17,067 nucleotides of DNA from Spirochaetaceae bacterium (GTDB taxonomy: Bacteria; Spirochaetota; Spirochaetia; Sphaerochaetales; Sphaerochaetaceae), in NCBI GenBank assembly GCA_003454065.1, contig DMKZ01000154.1, positions 1 through 17,067 on the forward strand, given 5' to 3'. Below are positions 1-6,397 of the stretch, piece after piece. The notes under the pieces were generated by a model that was not told the origin of the DNA, ran no database searches, and saw nothing but the letters and a program-made list of their open reading frames with translations. A program made the position numbers and the translations under genes. Each line of letters begins with the position of its first letter. Within the stretch, counting starts at the first letter, position 1.

Positions 1-184
1 TAAAAAACGAACCATATCCGCAACTTGGATCAAATATAATATAGTCATCAGTTACACCATATTCCTTCAACCAAGCACCTGCAATACCAACATATTTTAG
101 CGGCGTATAAAAGCTACCTAAATTTACCCTTTCATCTATGTTCAAGTGATAAGATTCGTTGGGTATATTTTTATGTAAATTCAT
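1..184 (-). CDS. N-terminal part of an adenine-specific DNA methyltransferase (cut by window edge)
   Basis: The 61 codons from an ATG at 184 run open to the window edge, so only the N-terminus is seen. The peptide carries NLGSFYTP (residues 21-28) followed by IIFDPSCGYGSFF (49-61). This is the arrangement of a gamma-class N6-adenine methyltransferase: a GxFYTP entry segment, then motif I (DPxCGxG) that binds S-adenosylmethionine. The catalytic NPPY motif would lie outside the window, so the type (solitary, type IIG or type I HsdM-like) cannot be decided. The gene lies downstream of degraded restriction-modification genes on the same strand but has its own promoter-like sequence. No Shine-Dalgarno is visible before the ATG. 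Family assignment is from motifs only. Confidence 0.7.
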   Translation of the reverse strand, partial: MNLHKNIPNESYHLNIDERVNLGSFYTPLKYVGIAGAWLKEYGVTDDYIIFDPSCGYGSFF

Positions 185-191
185 ATTTATA

Positions 192-220
192 ATGATAGCA
201 TTTTTTACATTTAATGTAAA
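192..220 (-). promoter_or_regulatory. Promoter with overlapping palindrome upstream of the methyltransferase
   Basis: On the minus strand a TTTACA -35 (220-215), a 17-bp spacer and a TATCAT -10 (197-192) are visible. A perfect palindrome with 7-bp arms, TTTACAT and ATGTAAA, separated by TTA (204-220), covers the -35 box and is a candidate operator. A start 6-8 bases after the -10 would fall almost on the ATG at 184, and there is no Shine-Dalgarno, so a leaderless transcript is possible. This is inference from sequence pattern only. Confidence 0.45.
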
Positions 221-347
221 TTTTATGTCTGCAAACGAACGATTTAAAATCAAGGGTGTTCAGGTTATAATCAGTTAATCATCCAGTCTAAACACAATAA
301 TCCAAAAATTTATAAAAACTACAATAAATACCCTATTTTTGCCTAAT

Positions 348-572
348 TTAGGCTATATTTCGGCATAAAACCGTATCAATATGCGTGGTCTTAATATCTA
401 TATAAATCATCTTAACTTTGCCGAGGTAGGTTTCCTGCAAAAGCTTCAAGACTTCGAGGTTGTCGCCCTCTGTGTAGAGGTTCTCTGTATTGTCGAAATC
501 AACGCTCTCCTCCCTGCAAGGACGCAATGTCTTGCTTATGGGCGCATTTGCGGTGAGAATCGCCTGCCTTTT
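348..572 (-). pseudogene. Fragment of type III restriction-modification Mod methyltransferase
   Basis: The reading frame from about 572 to 396 encodes RQAILTANAPISKTLRP, then ENLYTEGDNLEVLKLL and GKVKMIYID. This is the conserved N-terminal-to-motif segment of type III Mod (beta-class N6-adenine methyltransferases). In intact proteins YID is followed directly by the catalytic PPYNTG; here it continues as IKTTHID and stops at 348, so the active site and everything after it are gone. Upstream, the frame is joined without a stop to a YhcG/DUF1016 fragment, with the junction near 567-575. The remnant is therefore catalytically dead. Intact Mod proteins are roughly 600 residues by general knowledge; about 60 homologous residues remain. 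The short tail 395-351 is not recognised. Confidence 0.8.
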
Positions 573-897
573 ATGACCCCAAGGAATTAATGAAATATGC
601 GAATGACCGCTTCCTTCAAATTCTTCCACAACTTGTGGAAAAATTAGGAAAAATTCGTAAAACCGCATTATATACCTAAGGTTTGAAGGTGAAAATCCTT
701 TAGTATTTGGGAGTATCGTTTTTAAATCCTTACTTATTTTTTCAAAATATCCATCACCCCCATTTGCTCTCTTTTTTCATGGAGAAAATATCTTCACCAA
801 GAGACCAATAAAACTTAATCAATTCGGAATTTACGCTAACAGAAACCTTAATCTGAGCGGTCTGATACCTAAGCTTAAGATCAGAGAGCCATTCCAC
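573..897 (-). pseudogene. Fragment of YhcG / DUF1016-type nuclease (N-terminal domain), frameshifted
   Basis: From about 897 one frame reads VEWLSDLKLRYQTAQIKV, SVNSELIKFYWSLGEDI and KKESKWG, then hits TGA. The next frame continues the same domain: GDGYFEKISKDLK, KGFSPSNLRYIMRFYEFF, PQVVEE and LIPWGH. This series is the DUF1016 N-terminal domain of YhcG-family PD-(D/E)XK nuclease proteins. The break lies at a five-base C run (757-761 on the plus strand); removing one base restores WGDGYF, so it is a 1-bp slippage insertion. The C-terminal nuclease domain is missing and the frame runs directly into the Mod fragment. The upstream edge abuts the DUF4391 remnant. Clearly non-functional; the family call is by recognised motif order. 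Confidence 0.75.
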
Positions 898-1420
898 TCT
901 CCGCCGCCGGTTCTTTTTATTATATTTTCCCAAACCTCATCAAAATTCAACCCCGCAAGCGGAATAACTGCCCTGCTTTCAGAAAGCCAGTCGGTTGCAA
1001 AAAGCTTTTCGCAAAAGACAGCAAGCTGTATTTCTCCCTCAAAATGCAGAACAAAAACAAGATTTTGTGGAATCAGCCTTGCGATTCGCTCTATATTTTT
1101 CGGCTCGTATTTCTTCGTTTTCATAGCCACGTCTAAAACGTAAATGCTTTGAACCTTATCACCCGTCTGAATCGCAGGAATCGTTCTCACGCTTATTTCA
1201 TTCAGGGCACTTCTAAAAACCTGCTGCCCAGAGAGCGCCTGCGGATTTCAGAGGCGGAAAATCGCCGTAAACCAGCGGAATACTGTCATATTTTGCTGGT
1301 TTCCGGCGATTTTCAGACCCGAAAGGCATCAGGTGAAATCGGGCTCTGAGGTTTTTAGAAGCGCCCTTCACTATGTCGATACGGCCTATGTCCGCATCAA
1401 ATTTAACCTGTTGCACATTC
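898..1420 (-). pseudogene. DUF4391-family remnant split by a MITE insertion
   Basis: The piece upstream of the insertion (1420-1371) encodes VKFDADIGRIDIV. The downstream piece (1204 to about 898) continues NEISVRTIPAIQTGDKV, KNIERIARLIPQNLVFVL, LAVFCEKLFATDW and LNFDEVWENIIKRTGG. This is the typical body of DUF4391 proteins, which by general knowledge travel with helicase and type III-like Mod genes. Function is unknown. The 162-bp element at 1205-1366 with its TGAA duplication (minus strand) interrupts codons for D-I-V-N-E-I; taking out the element plus one duplication restores the frame exactly. The first residues are replaced by the helicase fragment at about 1420, and the C-terminal tail is cut where YhcG sequence starts near 897. 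Both edges look like deletion junctions. Confidence 0.75.
1205..1366. mobile_element. MITE-like element, copy 1 (162 bp, terminal inverted repeats, TTCA duplication)
   Basis: The element begins GGGCACTTCTAAAAACCT and ends AGGTTTTTAGAAGCGCCC, giving 18-bp terminal inverted repeats with one mismatch. It is flanked on both sides by TTCA (1201-1204 and 1367-1370). Inside, GAAAATCGCCG and ACCAGC pair with GCTGGT and CGGCGATTTTC around a loop near 1278-1296, so the whole element can fold into a long hairpin. No gene fits inside. Its reverse complement aligns over its full length with 5980-6140. It interrupts the DUF4391 frame. The element must be moved by a transposase encoded elsewhere; the family is not identified. 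Confidence 0.85.
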
Positions 1421-2372
1421 GCAATCCGTTGCAATAAGAATGTCTATGCTCCTCGTGTCACCTGGATAGATCACATCCTTATCCTTTGAAAGAGGCGAGA
1501 AATAAGTAAGCACGGCATTCAAGTCGCAACTGAACTTTTCAAGAGTGCTTCGCCCCTCCGTAGTGCCGCTGACCATTGCGGTATTCAATCCGTACTTTTC
1601 CTTTAAGAACCCACTCAGATTCCCATAAAGATACTCCACAGTATCGGCGAATGCGGAAAATATAATCACCTTCCTATTGCCCTCGTTGATTGGATTTTCT
1701 ATTTTACCCCTGATTATCCCAATCAGCTTTTGAAGCTTCGAATCTTTTTCCGGAGTGATTTCAGAAGTCAGAACCTCAAGTCCATCGAGAACTGCAGCAT
1801 CGAGTTTCAAATCCGCAAGCCATGTGACATAGTCCATATCGTTCAAATCGATTCTGACCTTCTTTCCGATTTCAAACATATCGCTTGCGTTCTGATCGTC
1901 TAAATCATAATCATCATCCATAGACAATTCCGACAAATCGACCATGCGAGAATCCGCTGCTTCCCGTTTCTTCATCGACATTCATAAAGCACGGCATGTT
2001 CTGCTGAGTTGAATTTGATTTGAAACGAGCTTTTCTCCTAATCCATCCCGCACATTCTTTTGCGATTGCCTTGAGCTCGTTCCGCAATCTCACTTCGAAC
2101 TCGGTGCCGTAAAGACTTCTTTCGCGATTAAGACGCGGAATATAGAACTCGCGCTTTTCTTTCTTAATCCGATCCGCGATAAAGGTCGGAGAAGTGAACA
2201 CAAACCTCAATTCATCAATATCCTTTAGTTCATTCTTCAATTCCCGATATGCATAAATCGAAAAACAAGCCACAGCCACGGAAATCCTGCTTCCCGGCTT
2301 AATTTCCTCCTTGATGCTTTGACTAAGCGTCTTGTGCATGTTATCAATGAATTCAGGCAGTGATATTTCCAT
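1421..2372 (-). pseudogene. PLD/SNF2-type helicase, internally deleted and truncated
   Basis: An N-terminal piece starts at the ATG at 2372 (MEISLPEFIDNMHKTLSQSI). It continues through ELRFVFTSPTFI, FYIPRLNRERSLYGTEF and WIRRKARFKSNST, the phospholipase-D-like N-terminal region of a large SNF2-type helicase family. Near 1968-1980 this frame gives way to another. The new frame encodes IGKKVRIDLNDMDYVTW, NPINEGNRKVIIFSAFADT, LTYFSPLSKDKD and DILIATDC, part of the helicase C domain. The whole first motor domain (Walker A, DEAH) is deleted, and the frame breaks off right after ATDC, before the expected SEGQNLQ and arginine-finger motif. At about 1420 it abuts the DUF4391 remnant. Intact relatives are on the order of 1,000 residues; about 330 remain. 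Non-functional. Confidence 0.8.
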
Positions 2373-2486
2373 ATTAGCAATCACAAATAATATAGCATAT
2401 ATAGAAAAATATTTCGATAGCAAAACGACAGATCAATACAGCAGCCGAATGGATTTTTCAACATTACCATCTGCTTCGAGAATGTC

Positions 2487-3803
2487 CTACGCAAACATAA
2501 TCATGTAAACCGGCATGATGATAAGGTCGTTTTGCCTCACAGCTACATTCTTGTTTCCGAAGACATAACCGCAGGACAGCTTGTAGTTGCCGTTTCTGTC
2601 GACCAGCTTAGGTATGGCGCGGAAGTTGTTCTGATCATTGCCCGATTTTATCTCTATTGGAACTGCGGACAGCTTGTCGTAGTCATTTATCAGAAAATCG
2701 ACTTCGCCTGTCTTTTTGCTGTCGAAATAAAAAAGCTCGTGTCCATGGCTTGCGAGCTCGCATGCGCAGGCGGTCTCATAGACGCAACCTAAGTTTATGC
2801 CCTTGTCATTGGCAAGGATTGCATTGATGTTATTCTTAAACAAAAGGTTCGTGAGAATCCCGACATCGTTGTAATACAATTTCAACAGGTTCTTACTGCT
2901 AGTTTCAGAAAGCGGAAAAACGGGGTTGCTGACAGCGCGCGTGAACAAAGCGACGCCCGAATATGCCAAATAATCGAATTCATCGACATATTTCTCGGCA
3001 TTGGCATTTGCGAGTCCCTCGATTTTCTTGAACTGCACCCTTTTCACTTTGTTTTGCATATTAGAGATCAGAGAGCCGTAGATTCGCATGATTTTCAGCC
3101 TGTGTTCATTGTCGTATTGAGAGCAATCCGCGCTATAGTATGCAAATATTTCATCGTGAACCTTTCGCATCCGTTGCACATTCTGGTTTATCACATATTC
3201 CTTCACCGCATCCGGAAACCCGCCCGATATGAGATAATCCTTGAACAATCTCAGAATTCTAGAGTGAATGTCTTCGCCGACTTCGGCAACATCGTCAAAA
3301 CATCTCCTCAAATACGAAACCACGTCAACGCCTACTCCGTTAGCCCAAAGGAATTCCTCGAAATCAAGCGGAAACATCCTGACTTCCTCTATTGAGCCCA
3401 TCGGTATGAAAATCTGTCTCAACGTCACCCCCAACAGAGACCCGCTTGCTATGTATCGAAACCTATCCTCCTTCTTCAACTCCTTGAGCAATGTCATCAG
3501 ATGCGGATAAAACTGAATCTCATCCAAAAAAACAATCGTGTTCTGAAAATCTCCAAGGCTCTGCCCATATTTCGAGCTCAATGCCAAATAGAAGTCGCGC
3601 GTGCTTTTGGCATTTGCAAAAAGCCTGTCGCCTTCGAGATCCGCCTTCAAATCTATTTCTATGAAATTCTCAAAGCTGTTCTTTGCCGTGTGACGGATTA
3701 TAAAGCTCTTGCCGACCTGCCTTGCGCCTTCCACAATGAGAACCCTATCATCCGGGTTCTTATAATACTCATACAGCCTTTCTTCTATTTTTCTTCTAAA
3801 CAT
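2487..3803 (-). CDS. AAA-family ATPase with C-terminal DUF4143 domain
   Basis: This 438-residue protein carries an AAA_14 ATPase domain at the N-terminus. Walker A is GARQVGKS (26-33), Walker B is VFLDEIQ (91-97), and ASGS (119-122) is a sensor-like motif. The C-terminal half matches DUF4143, with LISGGFPDAV (191-200), LKLYYNDVGI and the nuclease-like GEVDF (366-370)...IEIKSG (383-388), a D-(E)xK arrangement of the PD-(D/E)XK fold. Length is normal for the family and no residue is missing. The biological role of these abundant, horizontally moving ATPases is not established; nucleic-acid or addiction functions have been suggested. It stands alone, between the decayed defence genes and the DUF3990 region, and is preceded by three iterons. 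There is no clear Shine-Dalgarno before the ATG at 3803. Confidence 0.9.
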   Translation of the reverse strand: MFRRKIEERLYEYYKNPDDRVLIVEGARQVGKSFIIRHTAKNSFENFIEIDLKADLEGDRLFANAKSTRDFYLALSSKYGQSLGDFQNTIVFLDEIQFYPHLMTLLKELKKEDRFRYIASGSLLGVTLRQIFIPMGSIEEVRMFPLDFEEFLWANGVGVDVVSYLRRCFDDVAEVGEDIHSRILRLFKDYLISGGFPDAVKEYVINQNVQRMRKVHDEIFAYYSADCSQYDNEHRLKIMRIYGSLISNMQNKVKRVQFKKIEGLANANAEKYVDEFDYLAYSGVALFTRAVSNPVFPLSETSSKNLLKLYYNDVGILTNLLFKNNINAILANDKGINLGCVYETACACELASHGHELFYFDSKKTGEVDFLINDYDKLSAVPIEIKSGNDQNNFRAIPKLVDRNGNYKLSCGYVFGNKNVAVRQNDLIIMPVYMIMFA

Positions 3804-3833
3804 ACTAAAACTAATCGCCTTTATGCTGTAAAG

Positions 3834-3913
3834 TGTTTTTCCAATACTATTTTACTTCATTTAAGTTGTTTTTCCAATACTTTTCTACCCAATTTTAGTT
3901 GTTTTTCCAATAG
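3834..3913 (-). repeat. Three iterons upstream of the DUF4143 ATPase (possible operator/promoter array)
   Basis: GTTTTTCCAATA occurs three times on the plus strand, starting at 3834, 3868 and 3901 (periods 34 and 33 bp, about three helical turns). The last two share the extension AGTTGTTTTTCCAATA. Read towards the ATPase each unit is TATTGGAAAAAC. The middle unit supplies a TTGGAA -35-like box 17 bp before TAAAAT, so the array may overlap the ATPase promoter. Regular phasing upstream of one gene suggests cooperative protein binding. There are no cas genes, and the intervening sequences are about 20 bp and AT-rich. Confidence 0.6.
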
Positions 3914-3986
3914 TTAGTTCTATCAGCATCCAAATTCGGTCGATTTACAATCGTCTCGACCCTGTCTCGGCTCTATATATTCGCCT

Positions 3987-4259
3987 TTAATAGTGTAGAC
4001 ATCTTTCTTTCTCCATATTCACATGAATTTGATACCACAGGCAGTCCGCATCGAGATTCAGAGCATCGTAAAGGGCAAGGCAACGTGATTCGCCGAAGAA
4101 CCTGTGCATGAAAAGGCTGATGAAATGGTACTCGAACTCATGGTAGTTATTGAACGGATAGGATCTGTTCGCACTCCATATCTCGCCATCGTAGGATTTG
4201 CCGTAAACCTCATAGTCAAAAGACTCGTTTATGTGCTCCATGGTTCTATGGTCAGGCAT
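3987..4259 (-). CDS. Hypothetical protein, 90 residues
   Basis: I do not recognise this ORF. It starts at the ATG at 4259, with AGGAAG just upstream but very close; a second ATG seven codons in is an alternative start. The peptide is aromatic and acidic: MEHINESFDYEVYGKSYD (7-24), then YPFNNYHEFEYHFISLFMHR, and ending in MEKERCLHY. There is no signal peptide, membrane segment or known motif. It lies co-directionally 165 bp downstream of the HTH gene at 4424-5071, with a dispersed repeat in between. It could be a small accessory protein of that module, a remnant of a longer gene, or chance. Confidence 0.4.
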   Translation of the reverse strand: MPDHRTMEHINESFDYEVYGKSYDGEIWSANRSYPFNNYHEFEYHFISLFMHRFFGESRCLALYDALNLDADCLWYQIHVNMEKERCLHY

Positions 4260-4332
4260 ATCTTCCCTAAGAATCTCTCGCCTGCAGAATGGTCTTCTTC
4301 ATGCTGCTTGCTCTTTCAAACTGGAACGTAAA

Positions 4333-4424
4333 TCCCAATGCAGGATGAGGCTTCGTGCCTATCCTAATGGGTTTTCGTTCCGAGGCGCACATATTCGGCG
4401 CGTATCCGGCGACCGTATATGGCC
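4333..4424 (+). repeat. Dispersed repeat B, copy 1 (diverged, about 90 bp)
   Basis: The segment beginning CCAATGCAGGATGAGGCTT and continuing TGCCTATCCTAATGGGTTTT, then GTATCCGGCGACC and TATATGGCC, aligns with the reverse complement of 12985-13111. It has one internal gap of about 35 bp and scattered mismatches. Its start can form an imperfect hairpin around a TTCG loop (4334-4371). The repeat ends on the TAG stop of the HTH gene at 4424. No open frame is conserved between the copies (this one has an in-frame stop), so it looks like a noncoding dispersed repeat. Confidence 0.55.
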
Positions 4425-5071
4425 TATTTTTCCGGGCTTTCCAGCAAATCCTCTATGTCGCAGCCTAGCACTCTTGAGAGCTTATACAAAGTTTGACCTT
4501 GGGATTTGTCTATATCGTTTACTCTCTGCTCATATAGCTGTATGGAACGCTTGGCCACTCCAGACATTTCAGCAAGCTGTGCTTGCGATAGCCCTCTGGA
4601 TTCCCGTATCTTCTTCAATTTCGTTTCCAAGACAACCGAATCATATCTCCTATCTAATTCCTCGACGAAATTGGTCAAATCCATCTCATGGTAAAGCTTA
4701 TGCATCAATAGGATTTCCGAAAGCGGAACACGGATGAAAATGTCTTTAAATCGTTTTACTGTAAACCACTGATAATATGCAAGCGCCCATCCAGCCCAAT
4801 AAGCAGACGACCGTTCCTGCGAAAAAGATGCCGGCGGAAATTCTTCATCGGGCACAATCGTCTGCAGCAGCTCTCTCACGTCCTCTTTGCCCGACTTGCC
4901 CGATATGACTGCAGGGCTTCCCGTTTCGAATCGTCTGCATATGGCGGAGCGAGCGAAAACAAACCCGAACCAATCCGGCTCCTGGCCGCAGTCGTTCAAT
5001 GCATAATCAAACGCATTGGCAAGAAAAATTTGAGCATCACTTAAGTATAATGCATTGTATGCGCGGATCAT
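4424..5071 (-). CDS. HTH (XRE-type) protein, partner of the DUF3990 gene (copy 1, candidate antitoxin/repressor)
   Basis: This 215-residue protein has a C-terminal helix-turn-helix at 151-210 (GLSQAQLAEMSGV, then SIQLYEQR). A longer N-terminal region contains FDYAL, YWAGWALAYYQW (91-102) and YHEMDL (127-132). The same layout and motifs recur in the second copy at 6444-7073. The start at 5071 (MIRAYNALYLS) matches the paralogue. It overlaps the end of the DUF3990 gene by 35 bp in another frame, so translation is likely coupled. The HTH suggests that it represses its own operon, and the N-terminal domain probably binds the partner protein; both are inference. A toxin-antitoxin role is plausible but not shown. 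Confidence 0.8.
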   Translation of the reverse strand: MIRAYNALYLSDAQIFLANAFDYALNDCGQEPDWFGFVFARSAICRRFETGSPAVISGKSGKEDVRELLQTIVPDEEFPPASFSQERSSAYWAGWALAYYQWFTVKRFKDIFIRVPLSEILLMHKLYHEMDLTNFVEELDRRYDSVVLETKLKKIRESRGLSQAQLAEMSGVAKRSIQLYEQRVNDIDKSQGQTLYKLSRVLGCDIEDLLESPEK

Positions 5072-5735
5072 CGCTCTTAACTTCTCCCCTTATGATATCC
5101 ATCACGAAAATATCATCACGATAAGACCTGCCCCTCTTAATCTCTTCGCTATATGCTGTTCGGGCACTGGTATCGCGTGCGACGAACTTAGGATAATAAA
5201 TCTCTTTGCTTACCGGCTCTGCCAATACGAACTCGATCCGATCGAATGCCTTTTCCGAAACAAGAGCCGTTTGCTCTCCAAGCTCACCAAGTCTTAAAGC
5301 CCTGCCCAAGCAACGCAAAGGCAATGCATTGTGAACAAATGACTGCGCATAAGAAAAATACGAATCATCCGCCCTGTACCCTTTGATAACGTCATATCCA
5401 GTCGTATCCACGGAAAAATTATCTATGATATAGTCCTTTGCGTCCAAAGCAATCTCATCATTTATGACAAAAACACGATGTTTCAGCAATAAGGCTATCC
5501 AATTAAGAACGGTATGCTTTCCGTCAAGCAAATTCAAGATTCTAAGTCCTTCGTCGTCAAAAGCATACTCATTCGCAAAACCGTCGGTGTTCTTCTTGCA
5601 TGCCCACTCCTTCGCCATTTCCAAAGAAAACGTGCAATAGAATCCTTTGCCGTAATCATTCGCCGGCCTGGCTGCAGATAAATCCGGCCTTTTTACAATA
5701 TGATCCGAACCATGAAAAAGCCTGATGATCGCCAT
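5037..5735 (-). CDS. DUF3990 family protein (copy 1, intact; ADP-ribosyltransferase-like candidate toxin)
   Basis: This intact 232-residue protein has the DUF3990 hallmarks: LFHGSDHIV near the N-terminus (6-14), NDYGKGFYCT (26-35), LEMAKEWAC (38-46), GYRADDSYFSYAQSF (119-133) and LGELGEQTAL (149-158). To my knowledge DUF3990 belongs to the ADP-ribosyltransferase-like fold group. His8, Tyr33 and Glu154 could then form an H-Y-E triad, which is inference. AAGGAG sits 7-9 bases before the ATG at 5735, and a good promoter lies upstream. The gene overlaps the HTH gene by 35 bp and is followed by it in the same operon, like the second pair to the right. Substrate and target are unknown. Confidence 0.85.
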   Translation of the reverse strand: MAIIRLFHGSDHIVKRPDLSAARPANDYGKGFYCTFSLEMAKEWACKKNTDGFANEYAFDDEGLRILNLLDGKHTVLNWIALLLKHRVFVINDEIALDAKDYIIDNFSVDTTGYDVIKGYRADDSYFSYAQSFVHNALPLRCLGRALRLGELGEQTALVSEKAFDRIEFVLAEPVSKEIYYPKFVARDTSARTAYSEEIKRGRSYRDDIFVMDIIRGEVKSDDPRIQCIILK

Positions 5736-5785
5736 GCCATTTCTCCTTTTGCGAATATCGTGAGAATTTTCATCGACGTTACATT

Positions 5786-5814
5786 ATTATATCGTTACAA
5801 CGATACTTTGTCGA
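5786..5814 (-). promoter_or_regulatory. Promoter with palindromic operator for the DUF3990/HTH operon 1
   Basis: On the minus strand a TCGACA -35 (5814-5809), a spacer of exactly 17 bp and a perfect TATAAT -10 (5791-5786) precede the DUF3990 gene. Its leader is about 45 nt and ends in AAGGAG. A perfect inverted repeat, TATCGTT-GT-AACGATA (5790-5805), fills most of the spacer and touches the -10. A dimeric HTH protein bound there would block RNA polymerase. The natural candidate is the HTH protein encoded by the second gene. Confidence 0.65.
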
Positions 5815-5893
5815 GGGGTGTGCTGATTTATTAAAACCTTTTTCTACTATACTCTATCCAAATAAATACTATCTCACCAAAAATTTTGACAAG

Positions 5894-5923
5894 TTTAGGG
5901 ACAATCACGCATTTTCAGGGACA
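5894..5923. repeat. Short direct repeats resembling an IS21-family terminus (relic)
   Basis: AGGGACA occurs at 5897-5903 and 5917-5923, exactly 20 bp apart, preceded by TTT and TTTC and separated by CAATCACGCATTT-like sequence. Multiple spaced terminal repeats of this form are, to my recollection, found at the ends of IS21-family insertion sequences. No istA or istB coding sequence is present, so this would be an orphan end. The rest of 5820-5979 shows no gene. Confidence 0.3.
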
Positions 5924-5979
5924 TAATATATAGGAGACGCAGCTTACCTTGAAAAAAGCGTTGTGAAAGGATATATTAT

Positions 5980-6140
5980 AGGCACTTCTAAAACCCTCAG
6001 AGTCCGATTTCGCCTATACCTTTCGGCTCTGAAAATCGCCCGAAAATAGCAAAATACGACAGTATCATGCGATTTCCGGACGCTTTTCCGATTCCGAAAT
6101 CCACAGGCGCTCTCTAGACAGCAGGTTTTTAGAAGCGCCC
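5980..6140. mobile_element. MITE-like element, copy 2 (161 bp, TTAT duplication)
   Basis: The element begins AGGCACTTCTAAAACCCT and ends AGGTTTTTAGAAGCGCCC, and is flanked by TTAT on both sides (5976-5979 and 6141-6144). It aligns over its whole length with the reverse complement of copy 1 at 1205-1366, so the two copies lie in opposite orientations. Shared internal blocks include TTTCGG, CTGAAAATCGCC, GACAGTAT, GAAATCC and AGGCGCTCTCT. Its left end has drifted (first base A, and a CCC for ACC change). There is no coding capacity. Confidence 0.85.
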
Positions 6141-6147
6141 TTATGAC

Positions 6148-6396
6148 TTGAAACCGGCAGGCTTCGCCAAAGCGGTAGAGGCGGACAACGCGGCCTTCAG
6201 GCGCTGGCTGGAGTCGGCCAGCCTGATGGACATCGGGATGCTCGCAAAGGGCGGCGACTATCAGAGCATACGCGATTCGTACGTGCTGTTCCTCTGCGGC
6301 TTCGACCCATTCGGCCTCGGCATCCCGCTCTACAGCGTGGCGAAATACCTAGAGATGACGACAAGCGATGTCGAAAAAGTTGCGAAACCTATCTAA
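6148..6396 (+). pseudogene. Fragment of a PD-(D/E)XK nuclease-family transposase (Rpn-like)
   Basis: An 82-codon open stretch encodes LMDIGMLAKGGDYQSI, then SYVLFLCGFDPFGLGIPLYS. This matches the conserved block (DYxxLPxxYVIFICxFDPFGxGxPxYTF) found downstream of the catalytic core in PD-(D/E)XK 'transposase' proteins of the Rpn type. The catalytic core and the C-terminal domain are absent, and the frame ends after VEKVAKPI. The first codon is only TTG. It is the only plus-strand coding trace in the window, is visibly richer in G+C than its surroundings, and lies between MITE copy 2 and a degenerate MITE end. A dead fragment of a mobile gene. Confidence 0.65.
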
Positions 6397-6397
6397 A

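Noticed and set aside
341..353. GCCTAATTTAGGC palindrome as a terminator for the Mod remnant
   Set aside because: A 6-bp AT-rich stem with no T-tract on the minus-strand side; too weak to call.
2372..2486. A promoter for the helicase remnant or a tRNA in the gap
   Set aside because: AT-rich sequence with several weak -10-like hexamers but no well-spaced -35, and no cloverleaf-like arms seen.
3834..3913. Short CRISPR-like array (three repeats with ~20-bp spacers)
   Set aside because: Only three units, core repeat of about 12-16 bp, spacers AT-rich and similar in composition, no cas genes; fits operator iterons better.
4334..4371. Hairpin with TTCG loop as a terminator of the first HTH gene
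   Set aside because: The stem is imperfect and no T-run follows on the minus strand; it is better explained as part of dispersed repeat B.
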